Shown piece after piece: positions 22,401 through 35,000 of a stretch of DNA of 64,000 bases; position 1 is the stretch's first letter, and the number at the start of each line of letters is the position of its first letter. The notes below the pieces were generated by a model. It was not told the DNA's origin. It saw only the letters and a program-made list of their open reading frames with translations, and did no database searches. A program made the position numbers and the translations under genes. The DNA comes from Micromussa lordhowensis (lineage: Eukaryota > Cnidaria > Anthozoa > Scleractinia > Lobophylliidae), in the NCBI GenBank assembly GCA_964020085.1, contig OZ026603.1:4871268-4935267 (forward strand), in the 5' to 3' direction.

Positions 22401-23702
22401 GAAAACGCGCGCTGGGGGTCCCCTTGGCAAATTTGACATAGCTCGGCTTCACGGGCACTTTAAGAGGCGCGGTTTGCAGCAAAATGTTCTGCTAGGTTGG
22501 CACTTCAAGGAAATCCTAGTTAGGACATGATGGCATTAGCGCCAGGGTGTTTTTTCTGCCCTTCTTTTTGCAGTAGTTTCCCCTGGTCCCAACTTTGCAG
22601 AATTTCAGAAAACGCGCGCTGGGGGTCCCCTTGGCAAATTTGACATAGCTCGGCTTTACGGGCACTTTAAGAGGCGCGGTTTGCAGCAAAATGTTCTGCT
22701 AGGTTGGCACTTCAAGGAAATTGTAGTTAGGACATGATGGCATTGGCGCCAGGGTGTTTTTTCTGGCCTTCTTTTTGCAGTAGTTTCCCTTGGTCGCAAC
22801 TTTGCAGAATTTCAGAAAACGCGCGCTGGGGGTCCCCTTGGCAAATTTGACATAGCTCGGCTTCACGGGCACTTTAAGAGGCGCGGTTTGCAGCAAAATG
22901 TTCTGCTAGGTTGGCGCTTCAAGGAAATCTTAGTTAACACATGATGGCATTGGCGCCAGGGTGTTTTTTCTGGCCTTCTTTTTGCAGTAGTTTCCCCTGG
23001 TCGCAACTTTGCAGAATTTCAGAAAACGCGCGCTGGGGGTCCCCTTGGCAAATTTGACAAAGCTCGGCTTCACGGGCACTTTAAGAGGCGCGGTTTGCAG
23101 CAAAATGTTCTGCTAGGTTGGCATTTTAAGGAAATTTTAGTTAGGACATGATGGCATTGGCGCCAGGGTGTTTTTTCTGGCCTTCTTTTTGCAGTAGTTT
23201 CCCCTGGTCCCAACTTTGCAGAATTTTAGAAAACGCGCGCTGGGGGTCCCCTTGCCAAATTTGACATAGCTCGGCTTCACGGGCACTTTAAGAGGCGCGG
23301 TTTGCAACAAAATGTTCTGCTAGGTTGGCACTTTAAGGAAATCCTAGTTAGGACATGATGGCATTGGCGCCAGGGTGTTTTTTCTGGCTTTCTTTTTGCA
23401 GTAGTTTTCTCTGGTCCCAACTTTGCAGAATTTCAGAAAACACGCGCTGGGGGTCCCCTTGGCAAATTTGACATAGCTCGGCTTCACGGGCACTTTAAGA
23501 GGCGCGGTTTGCAGCAAAATGTTCTGCTAGGTTGGCACTTTAAGGAAATCTTAGTAAAGACATGATGGCATTGGCGCCAGGGTGTTTTTTCTGGCCTTCT
23601 TTTTGCAGTAGTTTCCCTTGGTCGCAACTTTGCAGAATTTCAGAAAACGCGCGCTGGGGGTCCCCTTGGCAAATTTGACATAGCTCGGCTTCACGGGCAC
23701 TT
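19484..23702 (+). repeat. 10-monomer block (2,070 bp) duplicated in tandem
   Basis: Sequence at 19,484-21,632 reappears at +2,070 (21,554-23,702). Shared rare variants in the same order include ACATGCTGGCGTTGGCGCC, GGCGCGATTTGCAGC, AAACGCGCTCTGGGG, TGTTACGACATG, TTTTCTGCCCTTC and TTTTCTCTGGTCCC. The copies are almost identical; one difference I noticed is TTAAGACATG near 20,872 against TTAACACATG near 22,942. The rare variant TTAGTAAAGACATG lies at 21,481 and 23,551, exactly 2,070 apart. Confidence 0.88.
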
Positions 23703-24723
23703 TAAGAGGCGCGGTTTGCAGCAAAATGTTCTGCTAGGTTGGCATTTTAAGGAAGTTCTAGTTAGGACATGATGGCATTGGCGCCAGAGTGTTTTTTTTG
23801 GCCTTCTTTTTGCAGTAGTTTCCCCTGGTCCAAACTTTGCAGAATTTCAGAAAACGCGCGCTGGGGGTCCCCTTGGCAAATTTGACATAGCTCGGCTTCA
23901 CGGGCACTTTAAGAGGCGCGATTTGCAGCAAAATGTTCTGCTAGGTTGGCACTTTAAGGAAATGCTAGTTAGGATATGATGGCATTGGCGCCAGGGTGTT
24001 TTTTCTGGCCTTCTTTTTGCAGTAGTTTCCCCTGGTCCCAACTTTGCAGAATTTCAGAAAACGCGCGCTGGGAGTCCCCTTGGCAAATTTGACATAGCTC
24101 GGCTTCACGGGCACTTTAAGAGGCGCGGTTTGCAGCAAAATGTTCTGCTAGGTTGGCACTTCAAGGAAATGGTAGTTAGCACATGATGGCATTGGCGCCA
24201 GGGTGTTTTTTCTGGCCTTCTTTTTGCAGAAGTTTTCCCTGGTCCCAACTTTGCAGAATTTCAGAAAACGCGCGCTGGGGGTCTCCTTGGAAAATTTGAC
24301 ATAGCTCGGCTTCACGGGCACTTTAAGAGGCGCGGTTTGCAACAAAATGTTCTGCTAGGTTGGCACTTTAAGGAAATCGTAGTTAGAACATGATGGCATT
24401 GGCGCCAGGGTGTTTTTTTTGGCCTTCTTTTTGCAGTAGTTTCCCCTGGTCCCAACTTTGCATAATTTCAGAAAACGCGCGCTGGGGGTCCCCTTGGCAA
24501 ATTTGACATAGCTCGGCTTCACGGGCACTTTAAGAGGCGCGGTTTGCAGCAAAATGTTCTGCTAGGTTGGCACTTCTAGGAAATATTTTAGTTAGGACAT
24601 GATGGCATTGGCGCCAGGGTGTTTTTACTGGCCTTCTTTTTGCAGTAGTTTCCCCTGGTCCCAACTTTGCAGAATTTCAGAGAACGCGCGCTGGGGGTCC
24701 CCTTGGCAAATTTGACATAGCTA

Positions 24724-26025
24724 GGCTTCACGGGCACTTTAAGAGGCGCGGTTTGCAGCAAAATGTTCTGCTAGGTTGGCACTTCAAGGAATTTTAGTTA
24801 GGACATGATGGCATTAGCGCCAGGGTGTGTTTTTTGGCCTTCTTTTTGCAGTAGTTTCCCCTGGTCCCAACTTTGCAGAATTTCAGAAAACGCGCGCTGG
24901 GGGTCGCCTTGGCAAATTTGACATAGCTCGGCTTCACGGGCACTTTAAGAGGCGTGGTTTGCAGCAAAATGTTTTGCTAGGTTGGCACTTCAAGGAAATT
25001 CTAGTTAGGACATGATGGCATTGGCGCCAGGGTGTTTTTTCTGGCCTTCTTTTTGCAGTAGTTTCCCCTGGTCCCAACTTTGCAGAATTTCAGAAAACGC
25101 GCGCTGGGGGTCCCCTTGGCAAGTTTGACATAGCTCGGCTTCACGGGCACTTTAAGAGGCGCGGTTTGCAGCAAAATGTTCTGCTAGGTTGGCACTTCTA
25201 GGAAATTTTAGTTAGGACATGATGGCATTGGCGCCAGGGTGTTTTTACTGGCCTTCTTTTGCAGTAGTTTCCCCTGGTCCCAACTTTGCAGAATTTCAGA
25301 AAACGCGCGCTGGGGGTCCCCTTGGCAAATTTGACATAGCTCGGCTTCACGGGCACTTTAAGAGGCGCGGTTTGCAGCAAAATGTTCTGCTAGGTTGGCA
25401 CTTCAAGGAATTTTAGTTAGGACATGATGGCATTAGCGCCAGGGTGTGTTTTTTGGCCTTCTTTTTGCAGTAGTTTCCCCTGGTCCCAACTTTGCAGAAT
25501 TTCAGAAAACGCGCGCTGGGGGTCGCCTTGGCAAATTTGACATAGCTCGGCTTCACGGGCACTTTAAGAGGCGTGGTTTGCAGCAAAATGTTTTGCTAGG
25601 TTGGCACTTCAAGGAAATTCTAGTTAGGACATGATGGCATTGGCGCCAGGGTGTTTTTTCTGGCCTTCTTTTTGCAGTAGTTTCCCCTGGTCCCAACTTT
25701 GCAGAATTTCAGAAAACGCGCGCTGGGGGTCCCCTTGGCAAGTTTGACATAGCTCGGCTTCACGGGCACTTTAAGAGGCGCGGTTTGCAGCAAAATGTTC
25801 TGCTAGGTTGGCACTTCTAGGAAATTTTAGTTAGGACATGATGGCATTGGCGCCAGGGTGTTTTTACTGGCCTTCTTTTGCAGTAGTTTCCCCTGGTCCC
25901 AACTTTGCAGAATTTCAGAAAACGCGCGCTGGGGGTCCCCTTGGCAAATTTGACATAGCTCGGCTTCACGGGCACTTTAAGAGGCGCGGTTTGCAGCAAA
26001 ATGTTCTGCTAGGTTGGCACTTCAA
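24724..26025 (+). repeat. 3-monomer block (619 bp) duplicated in tandem
   Basis: Units at 24,724-25,406 reappear at +619. Shared marks are GTGTGTTTTTTGGCC, GGGGGTCGCCTTGG, GGCGTGGTTTGCAGC with GTTTTGCTAGG, GGCAAGTTTGACATAG and GGTTGGCACTTCTAGG. The period is 2 bp short of 3 x 207 because of small deletions inside the monomers. Confidence 0.8.
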
Positions 26026-29000
26026 TGAAATTTTAGTTAGGACATGATGGCATTGGCGCCAGGGTGTGTTTTTGGGCCTTCTTTTTGCAGTAGTTTCCCC
26101 TGGTCCCAACTTTGCAGAATTTCAGAAAACACGCGCTGGGGGTCCCCTTGGCAAATTTGACATAGCTCGGCTTCACGGGCACTTTAAGAGGCGCGGTTTG
26201 CAGCAAAATGTTCTGCTAGGTTGGCACTTTAAGGAAAGCCTAGTTAGGACATGATGACATTGGCGCCAGGGTGTTTTTTCTGGCCTTCTTTTTGCAGTAG
26301 TTTCCCCTGGTCGCAACTTTGCAGAATTTCAGAAAACGCGCGCTGGGGGTCCCCTTGGCAAATTTGACATAGCTCGGCTTCACGGGCACTTTAAGAGGCG
26401 CGGTTTGCAGCCAAATGATCTGCTAGGTTGGCACTTCAAGGAAATTGTAGTTAGGACATGATGGCATTGGCGCCAGGGTGTTTTTTCTGGCCTTCTTTTT
26501 GCAGTAGTTTCCTCTGGTCCCAACTTTGCAGAATTTCAAAAAACACGCGCTGGGGGTCCCCTTGGCAAATTTGACATAGCTCGGCTTCACGGTCACTTTA
26601 AGAGGCGCAGTTTGCAGCAAAATGTTCTGCTAGGTTGGCACTTTAAGGAAATCCTAGTTAGGACATGATGGCATTAGTGCCAGGGTGTTTTTTTCGGGCC
26701 TTCTTTTTGCAGTAGTTTCCCCTGGTCGCAACTTTGCAGAATTTCAGAAAACGCGCGCTGGGGGTCCCCTTGGCAAATTTGACATAGCTCGGCTTCACGG
26801 GCACTTTAAGAGGCGCGGTTTGCAGCAAAATGTTCTGCTAGGTTGGCATTTTAAGGAAATTCTAGTTAGGACATGATGGCATTGGCGCCAGAGTGTTTTT
26901 TCTGGCCTTCTTTTTGCAGTAGTTTCCCCTGGTCCCAACTTTGCAGAATTTCAGAAAACGCGCGCTGGGGGTCCCCTTGGCAAATTTGACATAGCTCGGC
27001 TTCACGGGCACTTTAAGAGGCGCGGTTTGCAGCAAAATGTTCTGCTAGGTTGGCACTTTAAGGAAATTCTAGTTAGGACATGATGGCATTGGCGCCAGAG
27101 TGTTTTTTCTGGCCTTCTTTTTGCAGTAGTTTTCCCTGGTCCCAACTTTGCAGAATTTCAGAAAACGCGCGCTGGGGGTCCCCTTGGCAAATTTGACATA
27201 GCTCGGCTTCACGGGCACTTTAAGAGGCGCGGTTTGCAGCAAAATGTTCTGCTAGGTTGGCACTTTAAGGAAATTCTAGTTAGGACATGATGGCATTGGC
27301 GCCAGGGTGTTTTTTCTGGCCTTCTTTTTGCAGTAGTTTCCCCTGGTCCCAACTTTGCAGAATTTCAGAAAACGCGCGCTGGGGGTCCCCTTGGCAAATT
27401 TGACATAGCTCGGCTTCACGGGCACTTTAAGAGGCGCGGTTTGCAGCAAAACGTTTTGCTAGGTTGGCACTTCAAGGAAATCTTATTTAGGACATGATGG
27501 CATTGGCGCCAGGGTGTTTTTTCTGGCCTTCTTTTTGCAGTAGTTTCCCCTGGTCCCAACTTTGCAGAATTTCAGAAAACGCGCGCTGGGGGTCCCCTTG
27601 GCAAATTTGACATAGCTCGGCTTCACGGGCACTTTAAGAGGCGCGGTTTGCAGCAAAATGTTCTGCTAGGTTGGCACTTCTAGGAAATATTTTAGTTAGG
27701 ACATGATGGCATTGGCGCCAGGGTGTTTTTAGTGGCCTTCTTTTTGCAGTAGTTTCCCCTGGTCCCAACTTTGCAGAATTTCAGAAAACGCGCGCTGGGG
27801 GTCCCCTTGGCAAATTTGACATAGCTCGGCTTCACGGGCACTTTAAGAGGCGCGGTTTGCAGCAAAATGTTCTGCTAGGTTGGCACTTCAAGGAATTTTA
27901 GTTAGGACATGATGGCATTGGCGCCAGGGTGTGTTTTTTGGCCTTCTTTTTGCAGTAGTTTCCCCTGGTCCCAACTTTGCAGAATTTCAGAAAACGCGCG
28001 CTGGGGGTCGCCTTGGCAAATTTGACATAGCTCGGCTTCACGGGCACTTTAAGAGGTGCGGTTTGCAGCAAAATGTTCTGCTAGGTTGGCACTTTAAGAA
28101 AATTTTAGTTAGGACATGATGGCATTGGCGCCAGGGTTATTTTTTTGGCCTTCTTTTTGCAGTAGTTTCCCCTGGTCCCAACTTTGGAGAATTTCAGAAA
28201 ACGCGCGCTGGGGGTCCCCTTGGCAAATTTGACATAGCTCGGCTTCACGGGCATTTTAAGAGGCGCGGTTTACAGGAAAATGTTTTGCTAGGTTGGCACT
28301 TCAAGGAAATCCTAGTTAGGACATGATGGCATTGGCGCCAGGGTGTTTTTTCTGGCCTTCTTTTTGCAGTAGTTTCCCCTGGTCCCAACTTTGCAGAATT
28401 TCAAAAAACGCGCGCTGGGGGTCCCCTTGGCAAATTTGACATAGCTCGGCTTCACGGGCACTTTAAGAGGCGCGGTTTGCAGCAAAATGTTCTGCTAGGT
28501 TAACACTTTAAGGAAATGCTTGTTAGGACATGATGGCATTGGCGCCAGGGTGTTTTTCCTGGCCTTCTTTTTGCAGTAGTTTCCCCTGGTCCCAACTTTG
28601 CAGAATTTCAGAAAACGCGCGCTGGGGGTCCCCTTGGCAAATTTGACATAGCTCGGCTTCACGGGCACTTTAAGAGGCGCGGTTTGCAGCAAAATGTTCT
28701 GCTAGGCTGGCACTTTAAGGAAATGCTAGTTAGGACATGATGGCATTGGCGCCAGGGTGTTTTTTCTGGCCTTCTTTTTGCAGTAGTTTCCCCTGGTCCC
28801 AACTTTGCAGAATTTCAGAAAACGCGCGCTGGGGGTCCTCTTGGGAAATTTGACATAGCTCGGCTTCACGGGCACTTTAAGAGACGCGGTTTGCAGCAAA
28901 ATGTTCTGCTAGGTTGGCACTTTAAGGAAATTTTAGTTAGGACATGATGGCATTGGCGCCAGGGTGGTTTTTCTGGCCTTCTTTTTGCAGTAGTTTCCCC

Positions 29001-32000
29001 TGGTCCCAACTTTGCAGAATTTCAGAAAACGCGCGCTGGGGGTCCCCTTGGCAAATTTGACATAGCTCGGCTTCACGGGCACTTTAAGAGGCGCGGTTTG
29101 CAGCAAAACGTTCTGCTAGGCTGGCACTTTAAGGAAATTGTTGTTAGGACATGATGGCATTGGCGCCAGGGTGTTTTTTCTGGCCTTCTTTTTGCAGTAG
29201 TTTCCCCTGGTCCCAACTTTGCAGAATTTCAGAAAACGCGCGCTGGGGTTCCCCTTGGCAAATTTGACATAGCTCGGCTTCACGGGCACTTTAAGAGGCG
29301 GGGTTTGCAGCAAAATGTTCTGCTAGGCTGACACTTGAAGGAAATCCTAGTTAGGACATGATGGCATGGGCGCCAGGGTGTCTTTTCTGGCCTTCTCTTT
29401 GCAGTAGTTTCCCCTGGTCTAAACTTTGCAGAATTTCAGAAAACGCGCGCTGGGGGTCCCCTTGGCAAATTTGACATAGCTCGGCTTCACGGGCACTTTA
29501 AGAGGCGCGGTTTGCAGCAAAATGTTCTGCTAGGTTGGCACTTTAAGAAAATTCTAGTTATGACATGATGGCATTGGCGCCAGGGTGTTTTTTCTGGCCT
29601 TCTTTTTGCAGTAGTTTCCCCTGGTCCCAACTTTGCAGAATTTCAGAAAACACGCGCTGGGGGTCCCCTTGGCAAATTTGACATAGCTCGGCTTCACGGG
29701 CACTTTAAGAGGCGCGGTTTGCAGCAAAATGTTTTGCTAGGTTGGCACTTTAAGGAAATCTTAGTTAGGACATGATGGGATTGGCGCCAGGGTGTTTTTT
29801 CTGGCCTTCTTTTTGCAGTAGTTTCCCCTGGTCCCAACTTTGCAGAATTTCAGAAAACGCGCGCTGGGGGTCCCCTTGGCAAATTTGACATAGCTCGGCT
29901 TCACGGGCACTTTAAGAGGCGCGGTTTGCAGCAAAATGTTCTGCTAGGTTGGCACTTCTAGGAAATATTTTAGTTAGGACATGATGGCATTGGCGCCAGG
30001 GTGTTTTTACTGGTCTTCTTTTTGCAGTAGTTTCCCCTGGTCCCAACTTTGCAGAATTTCAGAAAACGCGCGCTGGGGGTCCCCTTGGCAAATTTGACAT
30101 AGCTCGGCTTCACGGGCACTTTAAGAGGCGCGGTTTGCAGCAAAATGTTCTGCTAGGTTGGCACTTCAAGGAATTTTAGTTAGGACATGATGGCATTGGC
30201 GCCAGGGTGTGTTTTTTGGCCTTCTTTTTGCAGTAGTTTCCCCTGGTCCCAACTTTGCAGAATTTCAGAAAACGCGCGCTGGGGGTTGCCTTGGCAAATT
30301 TGACATAGCTCGGCTTCACGGGCACTTTAAGAGGCGCGGTTTGCAGCAAAATGTTCTGCTAGGTTGGCTCTTTAAGAAAATTTTAGTTAGGACATGATGG
30401 CATTGGCGCCAGTGTTTTTTTTTGGCCTTCTTTTTGCAGTAGTTTCCCCTGGTCCCAACTTTGGAGAATTTCAGAAAACGCGCGCTGGGGGTCCCCTTGG
30501 CAAATTTGACATAGCTCGGCTTCACGGGCATTTTAAGAGGCGCGGTTTACAGCAAAATGTTCTGCTAGGTTGGCACTTCAAGGAAATCGTAGTTAGGACA
30601 TGATGGCATTGGCGCCAGGGTGTTTTTTCTGGCCTTCTTTTTGCAGTAGTTTCCCCTGGTCCCAACATTGCAGAATTTCAAAAAACGCGCGCTGGGGGTC
30701 CCCTTCGCAAATTTGACATAGCTCGGCTTCACGGGCACTTTAACAGGCGCGGTTTGCAGCAAAATGTTCTGCTAGGTTGGCACTTTAAGGAAATGCTTGT
30801 TAGGACATGATGGCATTGGCGCCAGGGTGTTTTTTCTGGCCTTCTTTTTGCAGTAGTTTCCCCTGGTCCCAACTTTGCAGAATTTCAGAAAACGCGCGCT
30901 GGGGGTCCCCTTGGCAAATTTGACATAGCTCGGCTTCACGGGCACTTTAAGAGGCGCGGTTTGCAGCAAAATGTTCTGCTAGGTTGGCACTTCAAGGAAA
31001 TGGTAGTTAGCACATGATGGCATTGGCGCCAGGGTGTTTTTTCTGGCCTTCTTTTTGCAGAAGTTTTCCCTGGTCCCAACTTTGCAGAATTTCAGAAAAC
31101 GCGCGCTGGGGGTCTCCTTGGAAAATTTGACATAGCTCGGCTTCACGGGCACTTTAAGAGGCGCGCTTTGCAGCAAAATGTTTTGCTAGGTTGGCACTTT
31201 AAGGAAATTTTAGTTAGGACATGATGGCATTGGCGCCAGGGTGTTTTTTTTGGCCTTCTTTTTGCAGTAGTTTCCCCTGGTCCCAACTTTGCAGAATTTC
31301 AGAAAACGCGCGCTGGGGGTCCCCTTGGCAAATTTGACATAGCTCGGCTTCACGGGCACTTTAAGAGGCGCGGTTTGCAGCAAAATGTTCTGCTAGGTTG
31401 GCACTTCTAGGAAATATTTTAGTTAGGACATGATGGCATTGGCGCCAGGGTGTTTTTACTGGCCTTCTTTTTGCAGTAGTTTCCCCTGGTCCCAACTTTG
31501 CAGAATTTCAGAGAACTCGCGCTGGGGGTCCCCTTGGCAAATTTGACATAGCTACGCTTCACGGGCACTTTAAGAGGCGCGGTTTGCAGCAAAATGTTCT
31601 GCTAGGTTGGCACTTCAAGGAATTTTAGTTAGGACATGATGGCATTAGCGCCAGGGTGTGTTTTTTGGCCTTCTTTTTGCAGTAGTTTCCCCTGGTCCCA
31701 AATTTGCAGAATTTCAGAAAACGCGCGCTGGGGGTCGCCTTGGCAAATTTGACATAGCTCGGCTTCACGGGCACTTTAAGAGGCGTGGTTTGCAGCAAAA
31801 TGTTTTGCTAGGTTGGCACTTCAAGGAAATTCTAGTTAGGACATGATGGCATTGGCGCCAGGGTGTTTTTTCTGGCCTTCTTTTTGCAGTAGTTTCCCCT
31901 GGTCCCAACTTTGCAGAATTTCAGAAAACGCGCGCTGGGGGTCCCCTTGGCAAATTTGACATAGCTCGGCTTCACGGGCACTTTAAGAGGCGCGGTTTGC

Positions 32001-35000
32001 AGCAAAATGTTCTGCTAGGTTGGCACTTCTAGGAAATTTTAGTTAGGACATGATGGCATTGGCGCCAGGGTGTTTTTTCTGGCCTTCTTTTTGCAGTTTT
32101 CCCTGGTCCCAACTTTGCAGAATTTCAGAAAACGCGCGCTGGGGGTCCCCTTGGCAAATTTGACATAGCTCGGCTTCACGGGCACTTTAAGAGGCGCGGT
32201 TTGCAGCAAAATGTTCTGCTAGGTTGGCACTTTAAGGAAATTTTAGTTAGGACATGATGGCATCTGCGCCAGGGTGTTTTTTCTGGCGTTCTTTTTGCAA
32301 AAGTTTTACCTGGTCCCAACTTTGCAGAATTTCAGAAAACGCGCGCTGGGGGTCCCCTTGGCAAATTTGACATAGCTCGGCTTCACGGGCACTTTAAGAC
32401 GCGCGGTTTGCAGCAAAATGTTCTGCTAGGTTGGCACTTCTAGGAAATTTTAGTTAGGACATGATGGCATTGGCGCCAGGGTGTTTTTACTGGCCTTCTT
32501 TTGCAGTAGTTTCCCCTGGTCCCAACTTTGCAGAATTTCAGAAAACGCGCGCTGGGGGTCCCCTTGGCAAATTTGACATAGCTCGGCTTCACGGGCACTT
32601 TAAGAGGCGCGGTTTGCAGCAAAATGTTCTGCTAGGTTGGCACTTCAATGAAATTTTAGTTAGGACATGATGGCATTGGCGCCAGGGTGTGTTTTTGGGC
32701 CTTCTTTTTGCAGTAGTTTCCCCTGGTCCCAACTTTGCAGAATTTCAGAAAACACGCGCTGGGGGTCCCCTTGGCAAATTTGACATAGCTCGGCTTCACG
32801 GGCACTTTAAGAGGCGCGGTTTGCAGCAAAATGTTCTGCTAGGTTGGCACTTTAAGGAAAGCCTAGTTAGGACATGATGACATTGGCGCCAGGGTGTTTT
32901 TTCTGGCCTTCTTTTTGCAGTAGTTTCCCCTGGTCGCAACTTTGCAGAATTTCAGAAAACGCGCGCTGGGGGTCCCCTTGGCAAATTTGACATAGCTCGG
33001 CTTCACGGGCACTTTAAGAGGCGCGGTTTGCAGCCAAATGATCTGCTAGGTTGGCACTTCAAGGAAATTGTAGTTAGGACATGATGGCATTGGCGCCAGG
33101 GTGTTTTTTCTGGCCTTCTTTTTGCAGTAGTTTCCTCTGGTCCCAACTTTGCAGAATTTCAAAAAACACGCGCTGGGGGTCCCCTTGGCAAATTTGACAT
33201 AGCTCGGCTTCACGGTCACTTTAAGAGGCGCAGTTTGCAGCAAAATGTTCTGCTAGGTTGGCACTTTAAGGAAATCCTAGTTAGGACATGATGGCATTAG
33301 TGCCAGGGTGTTTTTTTCGGGCCTTCTTTTTGCAGTAGTTTCCCCTGGTCGCAACTTTGCAGAATTTCAGAAAACGCGCGCTGGGGGTCCCCTTGGCAAA
33401 TTTGACATAGCTCGGCTTCACGGGCACTTTAAGAGGCGCGGTTTGCAGCAAAATGTTCTGCTAGGTTGGCATTTTAAGGAAATTCTAGTTAGGACATGAT
33501 GGCATTGGCGCCAGAGTGTTTTTTCTGGCCTTCTTTTTGCAGTAGTTTCCCCTGGTCCCAACTTTGCAGAATTTCAGAAAACGCGCGCTGGGGGTCCCCT
33601 TGGCAAATTTGACATAGCTCGGCTTCACGGGCACTTTAAGAGGCGCGGTTTGCAGCAAAATGTTCTGCTAGGTTGGCACTTTAAGGAAATTCTAGTTAGG
33701 ACATGATGGCATTGGCGCCAGAGTGTTTTTTCTGGCCTTCTTTTTGCAGTAGTTTTCCCTGGTCCCAACTTTGCAGAATTTCAGAAAACGCGCGCTGGGG
33801 GTCCCCTTGGCAAATTTGACATAGCTCGGCTTCACGGGCACTTTAAGAGGCGCGGTTTGCAGCAAAATGTTCTGCTAGGTTGGCACTTTAAGGAAATTCT
33901 AGTTAGGACATGATGGCATTGGCGCCAGGGTGTTTTTTCTGGCCTTCTTTTTGCAGTAGTTTCCCCTGGTCCCAACTTTGCAGAATTTCAGAAAACGCGC
34001 GCTGGGGGTCCCCTTGGCAAATTTGACATAGCTCGGCTTCACGGGCACTTTAAGAGGCGCGGTTTGCAGCAAAACGTTTTGCTAGGTTGGCACTTCAAGG
34101 AAATCTTATTTAGGACATGATGGCATTGGCGCCAGGGTGTTTTTTCTGGCCTTCTTTTTGCAGTAGTTTCCCCTGGTCCCAACTTTGCAGAATTTCAGAA
34201 AACGCGCGCTGGGGGTCCCCTTGGCAAATTTGACATAGCTCGGCTTCACGGGCACTTTAAGAGGCGCGGTTTGCAGCAAAATGTTCTGCTAGGTTGGCAC
34301 TTCTAGGAAATATTTTAGTTAGGACATGATGGCATTGGCGCCAGGGTGTTTTTAGTGGCCTTCTTTTTGCAGTAGTTTCCCCTGGTCCCAACTTTGCAGA
34401 ATTTCAGAAAACGCGCGCTGGGGGTCCCCTTGGCAAATTTGACATAGCTCGGCTTCACGGGCACTTTAAGAGGCGCGGTTTGCAGCAAAATGTTCTGCTA
34501 GGTTGGCACTTCAAGGAATTTTAGTTAGGACATGATGGCATTGGCGCCAGGGTGTGTTTTTTGGCCTTCTTTTTGCAGTAGTTTCCCCTGGTCCCAACTT
34601 TGCAGAATTTCAGAAAACGCGCGCTGGGGGTCGCCTTGGCAAATTTGACATAGCTCGGCTTCACGGGCACTTTAAGAGGTGCGGTTTGCAGCAAAATGTT
34701 CTGCTAGGTTGGCACTTTAAGAAAATTTTAGTTAGGACATGATGGCATTGGCGCCAGGGTTATTTTTTTGGCCTTCTTTTTGCAGTAGTTTCCCCTGGTC
34801 CCAACTTTGGAGAATTTCAGAAAACGCGCGCTGGGGGTCCCCTTGGCAAATTTGACATAGCTCGGCTTCACGGGCATTTTAAGAGGCGCGGTTTACAGGA
34901 AAATGTTTTGCTAGGTTGGCACTTCAAGGAAATCCTAGTTAGGACATGATGGCATTGGCGCCAGGGTGTTTTTTCTGGCCTTCTTTTTGCAGTAGTTTCC

